Source of the DNA: Martinezella lusitana | GTDB lineage: Bacteria > Pseudomonadota > Alphaproteobacteria > Rhizobiales > Rhizobiaceae | Assembly (NCBI RefSeq): GCF_016901135.1 | Contig: NZ_JAFEVL010000062.1 | Span: 234,110-298,109, forward strand | Direction: 5' to 3' | Length of the DNA: 64,000 nucleotides | Shown: piece after piece, positions 17,004 through 25,803 of the stretch | How positions within the stretch are numbered: position 1 is the first letter of the stretch | How the letters are laid out: each line of letters opens with the position of its first letter | Made by a program: the position numbers and the translations under genes | The notes under the pieces: model-generated | Told to the model about the DNA's origin: nothing | The model's input: only the letters and a program-made list of their open reading frames with translations | Databases searched by the model: none

Positions 17004-17483
17004 GTCGACCGGTCTTAGCTCACGTTCGGTCTCGGCAGGCAATTCGGCCTTCTGCAGATTGCTGCGGAACGCGCAGAGCGCGTCGTGCAGCTGCGTCTGC
17101 AGCCCCTCATCGAAGCCTTGCGTCGCATTGCGCTCGACCTCGTAGACCTCTCTGTCAATCTGCTTCAGCTTGGCGTCGGCCGTTTCCGACAAGACGATCC
17201 GCTTGGCGCGGCGGTCGAGCGGGTCGGGTTGGCGTTCGATCAGGCCTCGCGCCTGCAATTTGTCCAGAAAGGCGCTGACCGTCATCGGCTCCAACCCCAT
17301 GCGGGAGGCGATGTCGAGTTGCCGGCTACCATTGATGGCGGCGACCTGCATCAGCGTTCGTGCTTCACCCGCTGTCAGGCCGAGCCCTGCGACAAGAATA
17401 CGTCGCTCGAAGGCCGTCCTGATCAATCGGGCGCAATCGCTCACAAGAAAAGCGAGCGAATCCGTATTAATCCTGCTGTTCAT
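17001..17483 (-). CDS. MarR family transcriptional regulator
   Basis: 160-residue winged-helix regulator. The DNA-binding region at about 50-95 includes RQLDIASRMGLEPMTVSAFL and the wing DPLDRRAKRIVLSE. It is divergent from a LysE/RhtB exporter with 160 bases between start codons, the classic layout of a local repressor controlling an efflux gene. The ligand is unknown. An 8-base palindrome AAGCGCTT (17484-17491) abuts its start codon. The TAG stop lies within the end of the repeat element. Confidence 0.88.
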   Translation of the reverse strand: MNSRINTDSLAFLVSDCARLIRTAFERRILVAGLGLTAGEARTLMQVAAINGSRQLDIASRMGLEPMTVSAFLDKLQARGLIERQPDPLDRRAKRIVLSETADAKLKQIDREVYEVERNATQGFDEGLQTQLHDALCAFRSNLQKAELPAETERELRPVD

Positions 17484-17586
17484 AAGCGCTTCCCTACCTA
17501 CGCTTTTCAGTTTTGGGCCCCGATACGTTCTTATTGGTTTAGACCCATGAACACAACGGCTTCTTCTGTCATAAAACGAACAGCGA

Positions 17587-17614
17587 CTTGACCCGATTCA
17601 GCAGGTTGCTACTC
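17587..17614 (+). promoter_or_regulatory. Candidate sigma-70 promoter of the second LysE gene
   Basis: CTTGAC at 17587-17592, identical to the rhizobial -35 consensus, then 16 bases, then CTACTC at 17609-17614, similar to the -10 CTATAT. This places transcription about 10 bases before the GGGGA ribosome site. Confidence 0.45.
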
Positions 17615-17643
17615 TCGCGCGATCAGCAGTGGGGACCTTCATC

Positions 17644-18285
17644 ATGACGCAATCGCTTGTTGTCGGCGCTTTTCTGGCCGCGCTGTTCTATGTCCTTATT
17701 CCCGGCCCCGCTTTTCTGGCGCTGCTCGGCATCGGCGCAGGGCAGGGGCGCAAGGCCGGCGCATTTTTCGTCAGCGGCCATCTGCTGGGCGATATCGTCT
17801 GGTCCTCGCTTGCGCTGGTCGCCATCGTCGGCGCCAAGACAATCGGCACCTTCGTCTTCGATCTCCTGGGATTGCTTTGCGGCTTCTATCTTGCTTGGAT
17901 CGGCTGGAGCGCGGTGACGGCCAAGCCGAAGGGAGATGGGAAATCGCTTGTCAATGTCGACCGGCCGTTTCGCCGGGGCCTGATCTTCGGCGTCACCAAC
18001 CCGAAGGGATATCCGGTGGCGCTGGCGACGTTCACCGCTTTGGTGGCGGGCTCCGCCGGCGCGCTGACCTTCAGCGCATTGCCGCTGTTGGTCACCGTTT
18101 CCTTCGCCGGCTTCGTTACCGCTGATATCATCCTGATCAGCATCATCGGTGCGGGCGCCGTGCGGCGTTTTTATCGCGCGCATGAGCGGCTGATCGTGCG
18201 CTGCTCCGGCGTGCTCTTCATGGGCTTCGCGGCGCAGGCGCTCTGGCACGCGACGCCTGGCCTGCTCGGCTGGCGCAAGGCCTGA
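17644..18285 (+). CDS. LysE/RhtB family exporter
   Basis: 213-residue, six-helix inner-membrane exporter. The N-terminal LIPGPAFLALLGIGAGQG and the mid-protein GVTNPKGYPVALATF are the family signatures. I chose the ATG at 17644 (MTQSLVVG) because GGGGA at 17631 precedes it; a GTG at 17629 is also in frame. It is divergent from the MarR gene, which probably regulates it. The substrate is undetermined. Confidence 0.88.
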   Translation: MTQSLVVGAFLAALFYVLIPGPAFLALLGIGAGQGRKAGAFFVSGHLLGDIVWSSLALVAIVGAKTIGTFVFDLLGLLCGFYLAWIGWSAVTAKPKGDGKSLVNVDRPFRRGLIFGVTNPKGYPVALATFTALVAGSAGALTFSALPLLVTVSFAGFVTADIILISIIGAGAVRRFYRAHERLIVRCSGVLFMGFAAQALWHATPGLLGWRKA

Positions 18286-18383
18286 TCCTTCCCCCATGAA
18301 TTTGTTTGTCGCCGCCATACCAATTTGGCGGGGCGGGCCTTATATCGTGCTTCGATCAGATATCTGTCGAAAGGATGCCCTGC

Positions 18384-20447
18384 ATGTCTTCCCACGCCGC
18401 CGTAAATCCCGCGCTCGTCGAATGGACCGGACATCAAGGCCTGCCACGCTTCGACGCGGTGAAGGACACGGATTTCGCTCCCGCCTTCGATGCGGCGCTG
18501 GCCGCTCACGAGGCGGAGATCGATACGATCGCCAAGGACAGCGAAGCGCCGACCTTTGCCAATACGGTGACCGTGCTCGAAATCGCCGGCGATGAGCTGT
18601 CGCGCATATCAGCGCTCTTCTGGAACAAGGCCGGCGCCCATACCAACGAGACGATCCAGGCGCTGGAGCGCGAAATCGCGCCGAAGATGGCGCGGCATTA
18701 TTCGAAGATCGGCACGAATGCCGCGCTCTTTGCCCGCCTCGACGCTCTCTGGGAAGGCCGTGACGAACTCGGTCTGACGCTGGAGGAAACCCGCGTGCTC
18801 GAGCGGCACTGGAAGGGCTTCGTAAAGTCGGGTGCCAAGCTGCCGAAGGCGGAGCAGGAGCGGCTTTCCGCGATCAACGAAAAGCTTGCCGGCCTCGGTG
18901 CCCAGTTCGGCCAGAATGTGCTTGCCGATGAAAAGGACTGGGCGCTTCTGTTGTCCGAGGAGGCCGATCTCGCCGGCCTTCCTAGCTATCTGCGCGATGC
19001 GATGGCGGCGGCGGGACGTGAGCGCGGCGAAGAGGGCAAATATGCCGTCACGCTGTCACGCTCGATCATCGAACCGTTCCTGACATCATCCGAGCGCCGT
19101 GATCTGCGCGAGCAGGCCTTCAAGGCATGGGTGGCACGCGGCGCCAATGGCGGCAAGACAGACAATCGCGAGATCATTCGCGAGATGTTGGCGCTGAGAG
19201 CCGAGAAGGCGAAGCTGCTCGGCTACGGCAACTTTGCCGAATTGAAGCTCGACAACACCATGGCGAAGACGCCTGACGCGGTGAACCAGCTCCTCATGAC
19301 CGTGTGGCCGAAGGCTGCGGCCCGCGCCGCCGAGGAAGAGCGGGATATCGCCGGGCTGATAGCGGAAGAAGGCCGCAACCACGAGGTCATGCCCTGGGAC
19401 TGGCGGCACTATGCCGAAAAGATCCGGACGCGGAAGTTCGATTTCTCCGAAACGGAACTCAAGTCCTATCTGCAGCTGGAAAAGATCATTGCCGCCTGCT
19501 TCGATGTCGCCGGCCGCCTGTTCGGCATTCATGCCGTCGAGCAGAAGGGTGTTCCCGCCTATCATCCCGATGTGCGCGTCTTCGAGATCCGCGACCGTTC
19601 CGACAAGCTCGTCGCGCTGTTCCTCGGCGATTATTTTGCCCGCGGTTCCAAGCGCTCCGGCGCCTGGATGAGCTCGTTCCAATCGCAGCATAAATTGCCG
19701 CTGGAGAACGGCAAAGTCGGCGAACTACCGATCATCTACAATGTCTGCAATTTCGCCAAGCCCGCCGAGGGCAAGCCGGCGCTGCTGTCGCTTGACGATG
19801 CGCGCACGCTGTTCCACGAGTTTGGCCATGCGCTGCACGGCATGCTTTCGAACGTCACCTATCCCTCTGTATCGGGCACCAGCGTTTCCCGCGATTTCGT
19901 AGAACTGCCGTCGCAGCTTTACGAGCACTGGCTGACTGTGCCCGCCATCCTGAAGGAATATGCCGTCCACTACGAGACCGGCGCGCCGATACCGCAGGCG
20001 CTGCTCGACAAGGTGCTGGCGGCTCGCACTTTCAATGCCGGCTTCAACACGGTGGAGTTCACCTCGTCGGCGCTGGTCGACATGGCGTTCCATACCCACG
20101 GCGCCGTCGAGGATCCGATGGCGGTGCAGGGGCAAGTGCTTGCCGAGATCGGCATGCCGAAATCGATCGTCATGCGTCATGCCACCCCGCACTTCCAGCA
20201 TGTATTTGCCGGCGACGGCTATTCGGCTGGCTATTATTCCTACATGTGGTCGGAAGTGCTTGATGCCGACGCCTTTTCCGCCTTCGAGGAAACCGGCGAC
20301 GCCTTCAATGCCGAGATGGCCGAGAAACTCAAGGCCAACATCTATTCCGTCGGCGGCTCGATCGACCCGGAAGATGCCTACAAGGCCTTCCGCGGCAAGC
20401 TGCCGAGCCCGGATGCGATGCTGAAGAAGAAGGGGCTGGCGGCCTGA
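18384..20447 (+). CDS. prlC: M3 family zinc oligopeptidase (oligopeptidase A type)
   Basis: Cytoplasmic metallopeptidase of 687 residues that degrades short peptides, including cleaved signal peptides in the E. coli relative. The zinc motif HEFGH is at 478-482, in LFHEFGHALHGML, and length matches oligopeptidase A. I chose the ATG at 18384 (MSSHAAV), nine bases after GAAAGG; ATG 18375 is an alternative. It stands alone. Confidence 0.92.
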   Translation: MSSHAAVNPALVEWTGHQGLPRFDAVKDTDFAPAFDAALAAHEAEIDTIAKDSEAPTFANTVTVLEIAGDELSRISALFWNKAGAHTNETIQALEREIAPKMARHYSKIGTNAALFARLDALWEGRDELGLTLEETRVLERHWKGFVKSGAKLPKAEQERLSAINEKLAGLGAQFGQNVLADEKDWALLLSEEADLAGLPSYLRDAMAAAGRERGEEGKYAVTLSRSIIEPFLTSSERRDLREQAFKAWVARGANGGKTDNREIIREMLALRAEKAKLLGYGNFAELKLDNTMAKTPDAVNQLLMTVWPKAAARAAEEERDIAGLIAEEGRNHEVMPWDWRHYAEKIRTRKFDFSETELKSYLQLEKIIAACFDVAGRLFGIHAVEQKGVPAYHPDVRVFEIRDRSDKLVALFLGDYFARGSKRSGAWMSSFQSQHKLPLENGKVGELPIIYNVCNFAKPAEGKPALLSLDDARTLFHEFGHALHGMLSNVTYPSVSGTSVSRDFVELPSQLYEHWLTVPAILKEYAVHYETGAPIPQALLDKVLAARTFNAGFNTVEFTSSALVDMAFHTHGAVEDPMAVQGQVLAEIGMPKSIVMRHATPHFQHVFAGDGYSAGYYSYMWSEVLDADAFSAFEETGDAFNAEMAEKLKANIYSVGGSIDPEDAYKAFRGKLPSPDAMLKKKGLAA

Positions 20448-20621
20448 TGTTCGCCGTTAGGCCTGAATGTCGGGACGGTGCCGTTTGATGGGTTGAAGAG
20501 GCGTGCAAGCGAGCTTTCGCGCCTCCCCCCTTTCGCAATCGCGAAAAAAAGGCTATGAGCGCGCCAAACGTAATTGGCGTGTTTACTTTATATAGCGCCC
20601 CAGCCTCAGAGATATAACATT

Positions 20622-22448
20622 ATGGCACTCCGCAACATCGCGATCATCGCGCACGTTGACCATGGGAAAACCACCCTCGTCGACGAGCTTCTGAAGCAGT
20701 CCGGTTCCTTCCGCGAGAACCAGCGCACCGTTGAGCGCATGATGGATTCCAACGATCTGGAAAAAGAGCGTGGCATCACCATTCTCGCCAAGGCGACTTC
20801 CGTCGTATGGAAGGGCGTTCGCGTCAACATCGTCGACACGCCAGGCCACGCCGACTTCGGCGGTGAAGTCGAGCGCATCCTTTCGATGGTCGATGGCGCC
20901 ATCGTGCTGGTCGATTCCTCGGAAGGCCCGATGCCGCAGACCAAATTCGTGGTCGGCAAGGCGCTGAAGGTCGGCCTTCGCCCGATCGTTGCGATCAACA
21001 AGATCGACCGCCCCGATGCGCGCCATGAGGAAGTTGTCAACGAAGTCTTCGATCTCTTCGCAGCACTGGACGCCACCGACGAGCAGCTCGATTTCCCGAT
21101 CCTTTACGGCTCGGGCCGCGCCGGCTGGATGAACTATTCACCGGAAGGCCCAGTTGAGGATGGCCTTGGCCCGCTTCTCGATCTCGTGCTGAAGCATGTG
21201 CCGGAGCCGAGTGTCGGCGAAGAAGATGGCGCATTCCGCATGATCGGCACGCTTCTCGAAGCCAATCCCTTCCTCGGCCGCGTCATCACTGGCCGCATTC
21301 ATTCCGGCTCGATCAAGCCGAACCAGGCCGTCAAGGTTCTGGGCCAGGACGGCAAGCTGATCGAAACCGGCCGCATTTCCAAAATCCTCGCCTTCCGCGG
21401 CATCGAGCGCACGCCCATCGAGGAAGCCCATGCAGGCGATATCGTCGCCATCGCTGGTCTGTCCAAGGGCACCGTCGCCGACACATTCTGCGATCCGTCC
21501 GTCACCGAGGCGCTGCACGCTCAGCCGATCGATCCGCCGACCGTCACCATGTCGTTCATCGTTAACGACAGCCCGCTCGCTGGCACCGAAGGCGACAAGG
21601 TCACGTCACGCGTCATCCGCGATCGCCTCTTCAAGGAAGCCGAAGGCAATGTCGCGCTGAAGATCGAAGAAGCCGAAGGAAAGGACTCGTACTACGTCTC
21701 CGGCCGCGGCGAATTGCAGCTCGCCGTTCTGATCGAAACCATGCGCCGCGAAGGCTTCGAGCTTGCCGTATCGCGTCCGCGCGTCGTCATGCACAAGGAC
21801 GAGGCCACCGGCCAGATGCTGGAGCCGATCGAAGAAGTCGTCATCGACGTCGATGAAGAACATTCTGGTGTCGTCGTGCAGAAGATGTCGGAGCGCAAGG
21901 CCGAAATGGTCGAGCTTCGTCCGTCCGGCGGCAATCGTCTGCGCCTGAAATTCTTCGCGCCGACCCGCGGTCTCATCGGCTATCAGTCGGAACTGCTGAC
22001 GGATACGCGCGGCACCGCGATCATGAACCGTCTGTTTCATGATTATCAGCCCTTCAAGGGCGCGATCGGCGGCCGCTCCAACGGCGTCCTGCTCTCCAAC
22101 GCTTCCGGCGAAGCTGTTGCCTACGCGATGTTCAACCTTGAAGACCGCGGTCCGATGATCATCGATCCGGGTGAAAAGGTTTATGCCGGCATGATTATCG
22201 GCATTCATACCCGCGACAACGACCTTGAAGTCAACGTCCTCAAGGGCAAGCAATTGACCAACATCCGCTCGGTCAACAAGGACGAGGCCGTGAAGCTGAC
22301 GCCGCCGATCCGCATGACGCTCGACCGCGCCCTCTCCTGGATCCAGGACGACGAGCTGATGGAAGTCACGCCGAAGTCGATTCGCCTGCGCAAGATGTAT
22401 CTCGACCCGAATGAGCGCAAGCGCTTCGAAAAGTCGCGTAGCGCTTAA
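20622..22448 (+). CDS. typA: Ribosome-associated GTPase TypA/BipA
   Basis: Translational GTPase of 608 residues involved in 50S assembly and stress or cold adaptation. The G-domain motifs are AHVDHGKTT (G1), RGITILAK (G2), DTPGHADF (G3) and NKIDRPDA (G4), followed by EF-G-like domains and the TypA C-terminal domain. The ATG at 20622 (MALRNIAI) is the conserved start; the frame extends 16 codons upstream across TTTATATA, which looks like promoter DNA. A strong terminator follows. Confidence 0.96.
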   Translation: MALRNIAIIAHVDHGKTTLVDELLKQSGSFRENQRTVERMMDSNDLEKERGITILAKATSVVWKGVRVNIVDTPGHADFGGEVERILSMVDGAIVLVDSSEGPMPQTKFVVGKALKVGLRPIVAINKIDRPDARHEEVVNEVFDLFAALDATDEQLDFPILYGSGRAGWMNYSPEGPVEDGLGPLLDLVLKHVPEPSVGEEDGAFRMIGTLLEANPFLGRVITGRIHSGSIKPNQAVKVLGQDGKLIETGRISKILAFRGIERTPIEEAHAGDIVAIAGLSKGTVADTFCDPSVTEALHAQPIDPPTVTMSFIVNDSPLAGTEGDKVTSRVIRDRLFKEAEGNVALKIEEAEGKDSYYVSGRGELQLAVLIETMRREGFELAVSRPRVVMHKDEATGQMLEPIEEVVIDVDEEHSGVVVQKMSERKAEMVELRPSGGNRLRLKFFAPTRGLIGYQSELLTDTRGTAIMNRLFHDYQPFKGAIGGRSNGVLLSNASGEAVAYAMFNLEDRGPMIIDPGEKVYAGMIIGIHTRDNDLEVNVLKGKQLTNIRSVNKDEAVKLTPPIRMTLDRALSWIQDDELMEVTPKSIRLRKMYLDPNERKRFEKSRSA

Positions 22449-22478
22449 CAGCCAACCTGTATCGCTTTGAAGCATCCA

Positions 22479-22508
22479 ACCCCGGCCATTGTGCCGGGGT
22501 TTTATTTT
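22479..22508 (+). terminator. Rho-independent terminator after typA
   Basis: 8-bp stem (22479-22486 with 22493-22500), a CATTGT loop, then TTTTATTTT. Confidence 0.92.
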
Positions 22509-22653
22509 GTGTGTTCGATTTTTGGACCCTTGTGGGAAAGGTTAAAAAGGCGTTAATTTTCAGCAATCGTCCACGGATAAAGGCTGTGGGCAAGTCCGCC
22601 GTCCTTATGAATGAGGATGGTTAATTCGGAGTCGCGAGACCAGAGTAGACGTT

Positions 22654-23160
22654 ATGAAGACGTTGTCGATTGATGTTCGGCGGGCAGAACCCCATGACGC
22701 CCGGGCCATTTCGGAGGTGCACCGCCAGTCGTGGCAGTACACCTATGCCGGCATTATTCCGCATCGCGCACTCGGCCAGATGATCGAACGCCGTGGCGAA
22801 TCTTGGTGGCGCAAGGCAACCAGCGGTCCGGCGACACTGCTGGTTCTCGATGTCGCCGGCGAGATTGCCGGTTACGCTACACTTGGGCTCAACCGCGCCC
22901 GCGCCCTTCCGCAGGAAGGCGAGATCTATGAGCTTTATCTGCGCCCGCAATATCAGGGCCTCGGCCTCGGGCGGATGCTTTTCGGCGAGGCGCGCCGGCT
23001 GTTGAAGTCGCTCGGCTGCAAGGGGCTCGTCGTCTGGTGCCTCGAGGAAAACGAAAATGCCTACCAGTTTTATCGTGGGCAGGGTGGCGCCGATTTCTGC
23101 GAGGGCATCGAAACCTTCGACCATCGACAGCTGAAGAAGATCGGTTTTGTCTGGCCCTGA
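22654..23160 (+). CDS. GNAT family N-acetyltransferase
   Basis: 168-residue acetyltransferase. The GNAT fold is recognisable from the acetyl-CoA segment YQGLGLGRMLFGEARRLL and the following strand GLVVWCLEENENAYQFYRGQG. The substrate cannot be assigned. It is monocistronic, with a TTAA-N7-TTAA sequence about 100 bases upstream (22542-22556). Confidence 0.85.
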   Translation: MKTLSIDVRRAEPHDARAISEVHRQSWQYTYAGIIPHRALGQMIERRGESWWRKATSGPATLLVLDVAGEIAGYATLGLNRARALPQEGEIYELYLRPQYQGLGLGRMLFGEARRLLKSLGCKGLVVWCLEENENAYQFYRGQGGADFCEGIETFDHRQLKKIGFVWP

Positions 23161-23256
23161 TGCCAACTAAATCCTCCGCTTTCTCGATGGATTGTTGCGT
23201 TGCGCCATGATTCCTATTATTTGGCTGGCGGCAACCATCCTTATTAGGGGACACGC

Positions 23257-23787
23257 ATGCGCATCGACGCGATTTCCATTGGCAAGAACCCGCCCGAAGA
23301 CGTCAACGTCATCGTTGAAGTGCCGGTCGGCGGTCATCCGATCAAGTATGAAATGGACAAGGAGGCCGGCACGCTGGTCGTCGACCGTTTCCTCTACACG
23401 CCGATGACCTATCCGGGCAATTACGGCTTCGTTCCTCACACGCTCTCCGAAGACGGCGACCCGATCGACGTCCTCATCGCCAGCACCCGTCCGCTGGTTC
23501 CGGGCTGCGTCATCAATGTCCGCCCGATCGGCGTGCTGAAGATGGAAGACAATTCCGGAAGGGACGAGAAGATCATCGCCGTTCCCTCGCCGAAGCTGAC
23601 GCTGCGCTACGAGAAGGTCAAGGAACATACCGACCTGCCCGAGATCACGCTGAAGCAGATCGAGCATTTCTTCGAGCACTACAAGGACCTGGAGCCCGGC
23701 AAGTGGGTGAAGATCTTTGGCTGGGGCGGCTCCAAGGAAGCTGGTGAGCTCATTCTCGAAGCCATCGAGCGCGCCAAGAAGGCCTGA
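23257..23787 (+). CDS. ppa: Inorganic pyrophosphatase
   Basis: Family I soluble pyrophosphatase of 176 residues, hydrolysing PPi to drive biosynthesis. The metal-binding signature DGDPIDVL and the upstream PGNYGFVP block are intact. GGGGA lies before the ATG. Its TGA shares the palindrome TGATCA with the stop codon of the convergent DUF167 gene, so there is no intergenic base. Confidence 0.97.
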   Translation: MRIDAISIGKNPPEDVNVIVEVPVGGHPIKYEMDKEAGTLVVDRFLYTPMTYPGNYGFVPHTLSEDGDPIDVLIASTRPLVPGCVINVRPIGVLKMEDNSGRDEKIIAVPSPKLTLRYEKVKEHTDLPEITLKQIEHFFEHYKDLEPGKWVKIFGWGGSKEAGELILEAIERAKKA

Positions 23788-24102
23788 TCAGTCCTTCGCA
23801 ATAGCGTTTAATCTTCCTATCAAATCCTCCGGCTCGCCCTCGATCCGGAGGATTTTTTTACGCGCGGTGTCGCCGCTGACCAGACTGAGCGCGGATTTGG
23901 GGATGCCGATGCTCTTGGCGATGAGCGCGATCAGCGCCTTGTTGGCCTTACCCTTTTCCGGGGCGACCGAGACACGCGCCTTCAGATAGCACTCGCCGTC
24001 GCTGCCGGTCTCCACGCCATCGATGGCGTCACGCCCGCCGTTGGGCGTGAGACGAACGGAAAGCCGCAGGTGATCCGAAGATGCCTGCCAGGGCTTGTTC
24101 AC
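23788..24102 (-). CDS. DUF167 (YggU) family protein
   Basis: Small basic protein of 104 residues matching the DUF167 family (RLTPNGGRDAIDG near the start, then ARVSVAPEKGKANKALI). Function is unknown. I chose the GTG at 24102 because it overlaps the yggT stop as GTGA, implying translational coupling; an ATG at 24132 would overlap yggT by 34 bases. yggT-yggU pairs are conserved in many proteobacteria. Confidence 0.87.
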   Translation of the reverse strand: MNKPWQASSDHLRLSVRLTPNGGRDAIDGVETGSDGECYLKARVSVAPEKGKANKALIALIAKSIGIPKSALSLVSGDTARKKILRIEGEPEDLIGRLNAIAKD

Positions 24103-24392
24103 CGTATGAAAAGCGGAACGAGCGAGTTCCACATCAGCGAGCGGACGAAGAAGATGATCAGAAGCAGGATGACGGGCGAGATGTCGATGCCGCCGAGATC
24201 AGGCAGGATGCGGCGGATCGGGCGCAATGCCGGCTCCGTCACCGCATAGAGGAAATTGCCGACCGAGTTGACGAACTGATTGCTCGAATTGATGACATTG
24301 AAAGCATGGAGCCATGAAAAGATGGCGCTGGCGATCAGCACCCAGGTATAAAGATTCAAAGCCAGATCAATGGTTTGAAATAAGGCGAGCAT
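24099..24392 (-). CDS. yggT: YggT family membrane protein
   Basis: 97-residue inner-membrane protein with two hydrophobic helices (about 8-28 and 66-90) joined by the conserved segment TEPALRPIRRILPDLGGIDISP. The family is linked to osmotic tolerance and, in some bacteria, cell-division gene neighbourhoods. I chose the ATG at 24392 because GGAG lies six bases upstream; the frame runs upstream to 24467 without conservation. Confidence 0.87.
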   Translation of the reverse strand: MLALFQTIDLALNLYTWVLIASAIFSWLHAFNVINSSNQFVNSVGNFLYAVTEPALRPIRRILPDLGGIDISPVILLLIIFFVRSLMWNSLVPLFIR

Positions 24393-24452
24393 ATCCGTCT
24401 CCATTTCGCGGTTGACAGACATGTAGACATTGACGACTAAACGGGCAAGTCC

Positions 24453-24468
24453 CATGCACTGATGCATG
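24453..24468. promoter_or_regulatory. Palindrome in the yggT/MFS divergent region
   Basis: CATGCA-CTGA-TGCATG, a perfect 6-4-6 inverted repeat, lies between divergent genes, 61 bases upstream of the yggT start and 69 bases before the MFS start. It looks like a dimeric operator, though no regulator is identifiable. Confidence 0.4.
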
Positions 24469-24537
24469 TTGAATCATGTTTAAAAGGCAGCCGAGCGTGC
24501 TTTTTGTGCAGGCCGCCGCGCCGGAAAGTCTCGCCCC

Positions 24538-25794
24538 ATGTCGTTCGCTGCAAGCGGAGACCGGTTTGCCGCCTTCAGGCACATCGCCTATACCTATTTC
24601 TTCTTTGCGCGGTTTCTGACTGGCTTCGCCACCCAAATGGTCAGCGTTTCCGTTGGTTGGCAGATGTATGCGCATACCGGCCAGCCGATCTATCTCGGCC
24701 TTATCGGCCTGGTACAGTTCCTGCCGTCGTTGTTGCTTATCCTTGTGACGGGCACGGTTGCCGACCGCTACAACAGGCGCATGATTGCGGCCATCTGCAT
24801 TTTCGTCGGCACCCTCTGTACGGCCGCCCTACTGTTCCTGACGGTCTCCGGCACCTTCGCGCCGCTGCCGGTCTTCATGATCCTCACGGTCTTCGGCATC
24901 GAACGCGCCTTCATGACGCCGGCGACGCAATCGCTGGCGCCCAATCTCATCCCGCCCGAAGACCTGACGAATGCCATCACGTGGAATTCGATGTCATGGG
25001 ACGCCGCAGCTATCCTCGGTCCGGTGGCGGGCGGCCTGCTTTATGGCGTCGGCCCCGAGGTTGCCTATACGGTGGCCGTTCTTTTCTTTGCGGCCGGTTC
25101 GGTGCTGACCTTCCTGATCCCAAAGCCGCAGCAGCGCGTCGCCCATGAGGCGCGAAGCCTGAACGAAATGCTCGCCGGCTTCCGGTTCATCTGGTCGGAA
25201 AAAGTGGTGCTCGGCGCGATCTCGCTCGATCTCTTCGCCGTGCTGCTCGGCGGCGCAGTTGCCCTGATGCCGATCTTTGCACGCGATATCCTGACGCTCG
25301 GCCCCTGGGGTCTTGGCCTGCTGCGCGCAGCGCCGAGCTTCGGCGCGATCGCCATGGGCCTGTTTCTGGCGACCTATCCCATCCGGCATCGCGCCGGGAT
25401 CTGCATGTTCATCGGCGTCGCCTTGTTCGGTCTGGGAACGCTGATCTTCGGCATTTCGCATACGGCCTGGCTGTCGATTGCCGCACTCGCCATCATGGGG
25501 GCATCCGACCTGATCTCGGTCTATGTCCGCGAAACCTTGATCACGCTCTGGACGCCGGATCACGTGCGCGGCCGTGTCAATGCCGTCAACATGGTCTTCG
25601 TCGGGGCGTCGAACGAGCTCGGCGAGTTCCGTGCCGGCACCATGGCTCACTATTTCGGCGCGATCCCCGCCGTCGTCATCGGCGGCATCGGCACGCTTGC
25701 CGTTGCCGCTGTCTGGGCGACGGGCTTCCCGCAGCTTCGCCAGATCGACAGCCTGAACGCGCCCGATCGCGACGGCGATCCGCAGCCGGCGTGA
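24538..25794 (+). CDS. MFS transporter (EntS-like subgroup)
   Basis: 418-residue inner-membrane permease with about twelve helices. The motif GTVADRYNRR after helix 2 is the MFS loop signature. The overall form (FLTGFATQMVSVSVGWQMY near the start) fits the MFS_3/enterobactin-exporter-like group. The substrate is unknown; no siderophore genes are nearby. The next gene starts 9 bases downstream and is probably co-transcribed. Confidence 0.88.
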   Translation: MSFAASGDRFAAFRHIAYTYFFFARFLTGFATQMVSVSVGWQMYAHTGQPIYLGLIGLVQFLPSLLLILVTGTVADRYNRRMIAAICIFVGTLCTAALLFLTVSGTFAPLPVFMILTVFGIERAFMTPATQSLAPNLIPPEDLTNAITWNSMSWDAAAILGPVAGGLLYGVGPEVAYTVAVLFFAAGSVLTFLIPKPQQRVAHEARSLNEMLAGFRFIWSEKVVLGAISLDLFAVLLGGAVALMPIFARDILTLGPWGLGLLRAAPSFGAIAMGLFLATYPIRHRAGICMFIGVALFGLGTLIFGISHTAWLSIAALAIMGASDLISVYVRETLITLWTPDHVRGRVNAVNMVFVGASNELGEFRAGTMAHYFGAIPAVVIGGIGTLAVAAVWATGFPQLRQIDSLNAPDRDGDPQPA

Positions 25795-25803
25795 GATTGC
25801 GGC

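Noticed and set aside
20532..20547. TTTCGC-AATC-GCGAAA hairpin between prlC and typA as a terminator
   Set aside because: A 6-bp stem is followed by A residues rather than T on the plus strand. Too weak to call.
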